Below, piece by piece: positions 5,875 to 9,390 of a stretch of 9,390 nt of DNA. The position numbers and the translations under genes are program-made. The notes beneath the pieces are model-generated. The model was not told the DNA's origin. It searched no databases and saw only the letters and a list, made by a program, of their open reading frames with translations. The stretch is from NCBI GenBank assembly GCA_905214855.1, contig CAJMNU010000055.1, positions 1 through 9,390 on the forward strand, written 5' to 3'. Source of the stretch: an uncultured bacterium (GTDB lineage: Bacteria > Bacillota > Clostridia > Lachnospirales > Lachnospiraceae). The number at the start of each line of letters is the position of its first letter. The first letter of the stretch is position 1.

Positions 5875-8800
5875 ATGAATACGAAGAGATTATGGGAATC
5901 TGATTTAGGAGAAGGTTTTTTTAGGAATCCAGTTTTATTTACAGACTATTCGGATCCGGATGTGATCCGTGTGGGGGACACATATTATATGACAGCCTCC
6001 AGCTTTAGCTGTGTACCGGGACTACCGATCTTGGTATCAAAAGATCTGGTGAATTGGGATCTGGTAAACTATGCGATAAAAACAGGAATTCCGGCATCAG
6101 GATATGAAAAGCCACGTCATGGCTGTGGTATCTGGGCACCAAGCCTGCGTTACCATGATGGAAAATTTTGGATTTTTGTAGGAATGCCGGATGAAGGAAT
6201 CTTTGTGACCAGTGCAGAAGATCCTTTTGGTGAATGGAGTCCTTTGACATGTATTTGGGAAGGAAAGGGTTATATAGATCCATGTCCTGTGTGGCTGGAA
6301 GATGGCAGAGCGTTTGTAGTACATGCCTATGCAAAGAGCAGGATCGGATTTAAGAGCCGCCTTGGAGTTTTTGAGATGACTCCAGATTGTACAAAAGCGA
6401 TCAGTGAGGATACGATCATATTTGATGGGGAGAAGACAGACCCGCAGCAGATCACGATTGAAGGACCTAAGGTGTATGTAAGAGATGGTAAGATTTACAT
6501 ATTGTCTCCAGCAGGTGGGGTTCGTCCGGGTTGGGAAGTAGCACTGCGTGCAAACGATATTTATGGTCCATATGAATTCCAGATCGTTCTGCATCAGGGA
6601 GCTGCAAGAGTCAATGGACCTCATCAGGGTGCGCTCATTGATACACCAGATGGAAAAGAAGAGTGGTTTTTCCATTTTCAGGACCGTGGCGTATATGGAA
6701 GAATCTGTCATTTACAAAAAGTAGAGTGGAAAGAGGGATGGCCAGTTATGGGCATCCATACGGAAGATTTTTGTGGTGAGCCGTCTTATGTATATAAGAA
6801 ACCATCAGGATGTCCAAAAGATGTGATGCATGAGCCATCCTCCAGTGATGATTTTGAGAATGGGATGGGATTGCAGTGGCAGTGGATGGCAAATGATCTT
6901 GGATATGCCGATGTTGTTGAAAAAGAGGATGGAAATCATGCTCTGCGTCTGTTTGCAGCGAATTCTTCTGGCGAGGAGAATCCGGTACTCTGGAAATGCG
7001 GAAACCTTTTGACACAAAAATTAGTTTGCCCTGCATTTACAATGGAAGCAAAAGTGGATGTCAGCCATCTTCCTGTTGGGGCAAAAGCAGGAACAATCAT
7101 GTTGGGAGGTCAGTATGTTTATCTGGCACTGAGAAGAGAAGAGAATGGTCTTTATCTGGAATATGTGATGTCTGAGGGAAATGATGCAGGACAGCAGGAA
7201 AAAGTGATTTCATCTGTGCCATTTTCCGGAAAAGAAGATGAGGTTGTTTTTGTCCAGAAGTTCTTTGGTGATGGCAGCAGTACAATGAAAGTGGAAGGAT
7301 ATGACTGGGCACCTGTATATCATCCGGGAAAGGCAACATGGACAGGGGCAAAAATCGGTCTGTTCTCTGTAGATTCTAAAGTGATGGAGCAGCATGAATA
7401 TAAAAATAACGGTTATATAGACGTTGATTATGTACATGTAAATGCCAATCCGCAGGATTTTAGAGGAGATGATGCCGTTCCGGGAATTTTTCTGGCTGCG
7501 TTGGAAGGAAACTTTGAGCTGGTAAAACAGATGACAGAGTATTCCAAGTATAGTCTGAATCTGCGTGATGCCAAAGGAAGAGGTATTCTGCATTATGCGG
7601 CTATGGGAGCAAATGTGGATACGGTCAAATATCTGGTAGAAAATGTGGGAATGAGTATGACAGAGGGAGACAGAGACCGTATTACTCCATATCAGCTGGC
7701 GTATGAGACGATGATGCAAAAAGAAGAGCTTCCAGAATTCTGCAAGGGAGTGTATGCACCAGGAGGAAGTACAATGGAGAGTCTGGTGTGGATGGACAGC
7801 TTGAATGGAAAAGAAAAGCAGACTCGTCGCAAAGAGGAGATCAAGGCAGCGAAAGAAGCTGTATATGCATACTTTGAGGAAAAGATCGGTGTTCCATATA
7901 CAGAAATGTACCATAATCCAATCCGTACAGGCGCATTTCCGGATCCATCCGTAGTGCGTGTGGGAGATGATTACTATATGGTCAATTCTTCTTTCACATA
8001 TTTCCCGTGCGTTCCGATTTCTCATTCGAAAGACTTGGTACATTGGGAGATCATTGGACATGCGATCACCAATCCAGAGTGGTCTATGCTGGAGGGATTG
8101 GAGAGCGGAAGAGGATACTGGGCTCCTGATATTTCTTATGATGGCAAGAAGTTTTATATTGCTGTGACATATCGTATGAATGATACAGATTATGTGTGCC
8201 GCAAGCAGGTTGTTGTAAGCTCCGAGAAACCGGAAGGACCATATTCAAAACCGGCTGTGATCGATGAAGATGGTATCGATCCATCTATTTTCCATGATGA
8301 AGATGGACGTAAATACATGCTTTTAAATAGAGGAGCACGTATTATGGAGCTGAATCAGGATGCTACAGAAATGATCTCAGAACCAAGAATGCTCTGGTAT
8401 GGAGATATGAAGAGAAATCCAGAAGGACCACATCTTCTGAAAAAGGACGGATATTATTATCTGATCCTTGCCGAAGGAGGAACTGGAATCCAGCATCGTG
8501 TGAGTGTAGGACGTTCCAAAAATATGTATGGTCCATATGAAAGTTGCCCATACAATCCAGTTATGACACAAAAAGATCCAGAAGCAGCGATCCAGAGAGC
8601 AGGGCATGGAAAAATGTTACAATTGCCAGATGGAAGTTGGTATATGGTCTATCTGTGTGGACGACTTTTAGAGGATAAGTACACAGTACTTGGACGTGAG
8701 ACAGCGTTAGACCCTGTAACCTGGACACCAGATGGCTGGCCATTGGTCAATGAGGGAAAAGGACCAAGTGTTTTGCAGAAAAAACCAAATCTTCCAACCT

Positions 8801-9390
8801 GTGAATATTCTAATGATCGGGAACTGGATGGTAAGTACTGGATGTGGGTAAAAGTACCAATGCCAGACGGAACAGAGTTTGGAGAGGAAAATGGAACGAA
8901 AGTCCTGCGCCTTTATGGAGGAGAACCTCTTTGGAAAGTAGAGGGAAGTCAGGTATATGTCACAAGACAGACAGATTTTAATTTTTCCATTCAGGCAGAG
9001 GTGAAAGCTGTGATGTCAGAGGCTGGAGAAGAAGCAGGACTGACCTGTTATTATGATGAAAATACATACCTGACCTTTGGTATTGAGCAGAAAGAAAATG
9101 GTCGTGTGTTATCTGTAAAAGAACGGATTGGTGATGTATTAAGAACTTCATTTGAAGTGCCTGCTGGAGAAGAAAGTTATACATTGTGTATTGAGACAGA
9201 AGGACTTAGAAGAAGTTTTTCTTATCTGAATGCACAGGGAGAGAAAGTCCATGTAGGAACATTAGAAAATGTCAACTATATCTGTGATGAGGGATGGCAT
9301 ATTGGAAAACGCTTTACTGGAGCGATGGCTGGATGTTATGCAGTAGGTAACGGAAAAGAACGTAAAATGTGCGGAGAATTCAGGAATATA
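5875..9390 (+). CDS. Intracellular bimodular GH43 beta-xylosidase/alpha-L-arabinofuranosidase with an internal ankyrin segment, 3' end beyond window
   Basis: An open frame of 1172 codons reaches the window edge without a stop. Module 1 (about 15-310) is a GH43 propeller with general base Asp27 (SDPD), pKa modulator Asp135 (YIDPCP) and acid Glu196 (EGPK). NGPHQGA and WFFHFQD segments point to GH43_12. A C2 beta-sandwich follows (about 320-525), then ankyrin repeats (about 533-616) and a charged helical linker (617-680). Module 2 (about 681-970) has Asp690 (FPDPS), Asp802 (GIDPS) and Glu850 (PEGPH), plus the LAEGGTG segment of GH43_11-type xylosidases. A second C2 domain (about 985 on) is nearly complete, so few codons are missing. 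There is no signal peptide, so it acts in the cytoplasm on imported xylo- or arabinoxylo-oligosaccharides. Ordinary GH43-C2 enzymes are about 500-550 residues. Subfamily and substrate calls are by recalled motifs. An in-frame ATG at 5812 would add 21 Arg/Cys-rich residues; 5875 fits the family better. Confidence 0.93.
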   Translation, partial: MNTKRLWESDLGEGFFRNPVLFTDYSDPDVIRVGDTYYMTASSFSCVPGLPILVSKDLVNWDLVNYAIKTGIPASGYEKPRHGCGIWAPSLRYHDGKFWIFVGMPDEGIFVTSAEDPFGEWSPLTCIWEGKGYIDPCPVWLEDGRAFVVHAYAKSRIGFKSRLGVFEMTPDCTKAISEDTIIFDGEKTDPQQITIEGPKVYVRDGKIYILSPAGGVRPGWEVALRANDIYGPYEFQIVLHQGAARVNGPHQGALIDTPDGKEEWFFHFQDRGVYGRICHLQKVEWKEGWPVMGIHTEDFCGEPSYVYKKPSGCPKDVMHEPSSSDDFENGMGLQWQWMANDLGYADVVEKEDGNHALRLFAANSSGEENPVLWKCGNLLTQKLVCPAFTMEAKVDVSHLPVGAKAGTIMLGGQYVYLALRREENGLYLEYVMSEGNDAGQQEKVISSVPFSGKEDEVVFVQKFFGDGSSTMKVEGYDWAPVYHPGKATWTGAKIGLFSVDSKVMEQHEYKNNGYIDVDYVHVNANPQDFRGDDAVPGIFLAALEGNFELVKQMTEYSKYSLNLRDAKGRGILHYAAMGANVDTVKYLVENVGMSMTEGDRDRITPYQLAYETMMQKEELPEFCKGVYAPGGSTMESLVWMDSLNGKEKQTRRKEEIKAAKEAVYAYFEEKIGVPYTEMYHNPIRTGAFPDPSVVRVGDDYYMVNSSFTYFPCVPISHSKDLVHWEIIGHAITNPEWSMLEGLESGRGYWAPDISYDGKKFYIAVTYRMNDTDYVCRKQVVVSSEKPEGPYSKPAVIDEDGIDPSIFHDEDGRKYMLLNRGARIMELNQDATEMISEPRMLWYGDMKRNPEGPHLLKKDGYYYLILAEGGTGIQHRVSVGRSKNMYGPYESCPYNPVMTQKDPEAAIQRAGHGKMLQLPDGSWYMVYLCGRLLEDKYTVLGRETALDPVTWTPDGWPLVNEGKGPSVLQKKPNLPTCEYSNDRELDGKYWMWVKVPMPDGTEFGEENGTKVLRLYGGEPLWKVEGSQVYVTRQTDFNFSIQAEVKAVMSEAGEEAGLTCYYDENTYLTFGIEQKENGRVLSVKERIGDVLRTSFEVPAGEESYTLCIETEGLRRSFSYLNAQGEKVHVGTLENVNYICDEGWHIGKRFTGAMAGCYAVGNGKERKMCGEFRNI
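7471..7722 (+). other. Ankyrin-repeat segment within the GH43 protein
   Basis: Residues 533-616 show repeated ankyrin signatures. The first unit has FLAALEGNFELVKQM. The second has RDAKGRGILHYAAMGANVDTV followed by KYLVEN, close to the consensus D..G.TPLHxAA..G....V..L. A third, incomplete unit begins DRDRITPYQLAYE. The segment lies in frame between the first C2 domain and the second catalytic module, so it is part of the chain and not a frameshift artefact. Ankyrin repeats are protein-interaction modules; any partner is unknown. Confidence 0.85.

Noticed and set aside
7210..8061. A 283-codon antisense open frame within the GH43 gene
   Set aside because: It lies wholly opposite a well-supported coding frame with intact motifs. 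Its translation is rich in His, Ser, Cys and Phe with no recognisable domain, as expected of a shadow frame.
1..9390. CRISPR arrays, insertion sequences, phage genes, tRNA or rRNA, or a defence system
   Set aside because: Reading both strands gave no repeat-spacer series, transposase, terminal inverted repeats or RNA gene signatures. All long + strand frames are explained by metabolic or transport genes.

Overview
The window looks like chromosomal DNA of a low-to-moderate-GC Firmicute, most likely a gut Clostridia of the Lachnospiraceae type. This rests on purine-rich Shine-Dalgarno sites, a fused cobA-hemD gene, a heterodimeric ABC exporter, an intracellular GH43 enzyme and a good CcpA (cre) site. 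The genus is inference only. All genes supported here are on the + strand.

Layout. (1) Positions 1-1321 hold the 3' part of a fused uroporphyrinogen-III methyltransferase / uroporphyrinogen-III synthase gene, which is tetrapyrrole (siroheme/cobalamin) biosynthesis. (2) A 99-nt A-rich gap precedes a three-gene unit: a DUF4303-like acidic protein (1421-1993), then two ABC half-transporters (2028-3794 and 3798-5582). The gaps inside this unit are 34 and 3 nt. The two half-transporters form a classic asymmetric pair. The first has lost the catalytic Glu and the H-loop His, and the second has lost the LSGGQ signature, so one nucleotide site is degenerate and one is consensus (TM287/288, BmrCD, LmrCD type). 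(3) Positions 5583-5874 form a dense regulatory region. It has two good direct repeats and one weak one at 22-23 bp intervals, a perfect TATAAT with no good -35, a full-match cre site at the predicted transcription start, a terminator-like hairpin built partly from the cre site, and a further palindrome. (4) From 5875 to the window end an uninterrupted frame of 1172 codons encodes a very large cytoplasmic glycoside hydrolase. In order it has a GH43_12-like catalytic module, a beta-sandwich C2 module, an ankyrin-repeat segment, a second GH43 module (GH43_11-like) and a second C2 module. Both catalytic triads are intact. The gene runs off the right edge, probably only a few codons before its end.

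How it fits together. The tetrapyrrole gene and the exporter unit look like ordinary housekeeping or accessory neighbours. The GH43 gene looks like a separate transcription unit for breaking down imported arabinoxylo-oligosaccharides. It appears to be under catabolite repression and perhaps activated by an AraC-type regulator bound at the direct repeats. The most unusual item is the single-chain GH43-ankyrin-GH43 architecture together with its compact control region. I see no CRISPR array, mobile element, tRNA or rRNA.
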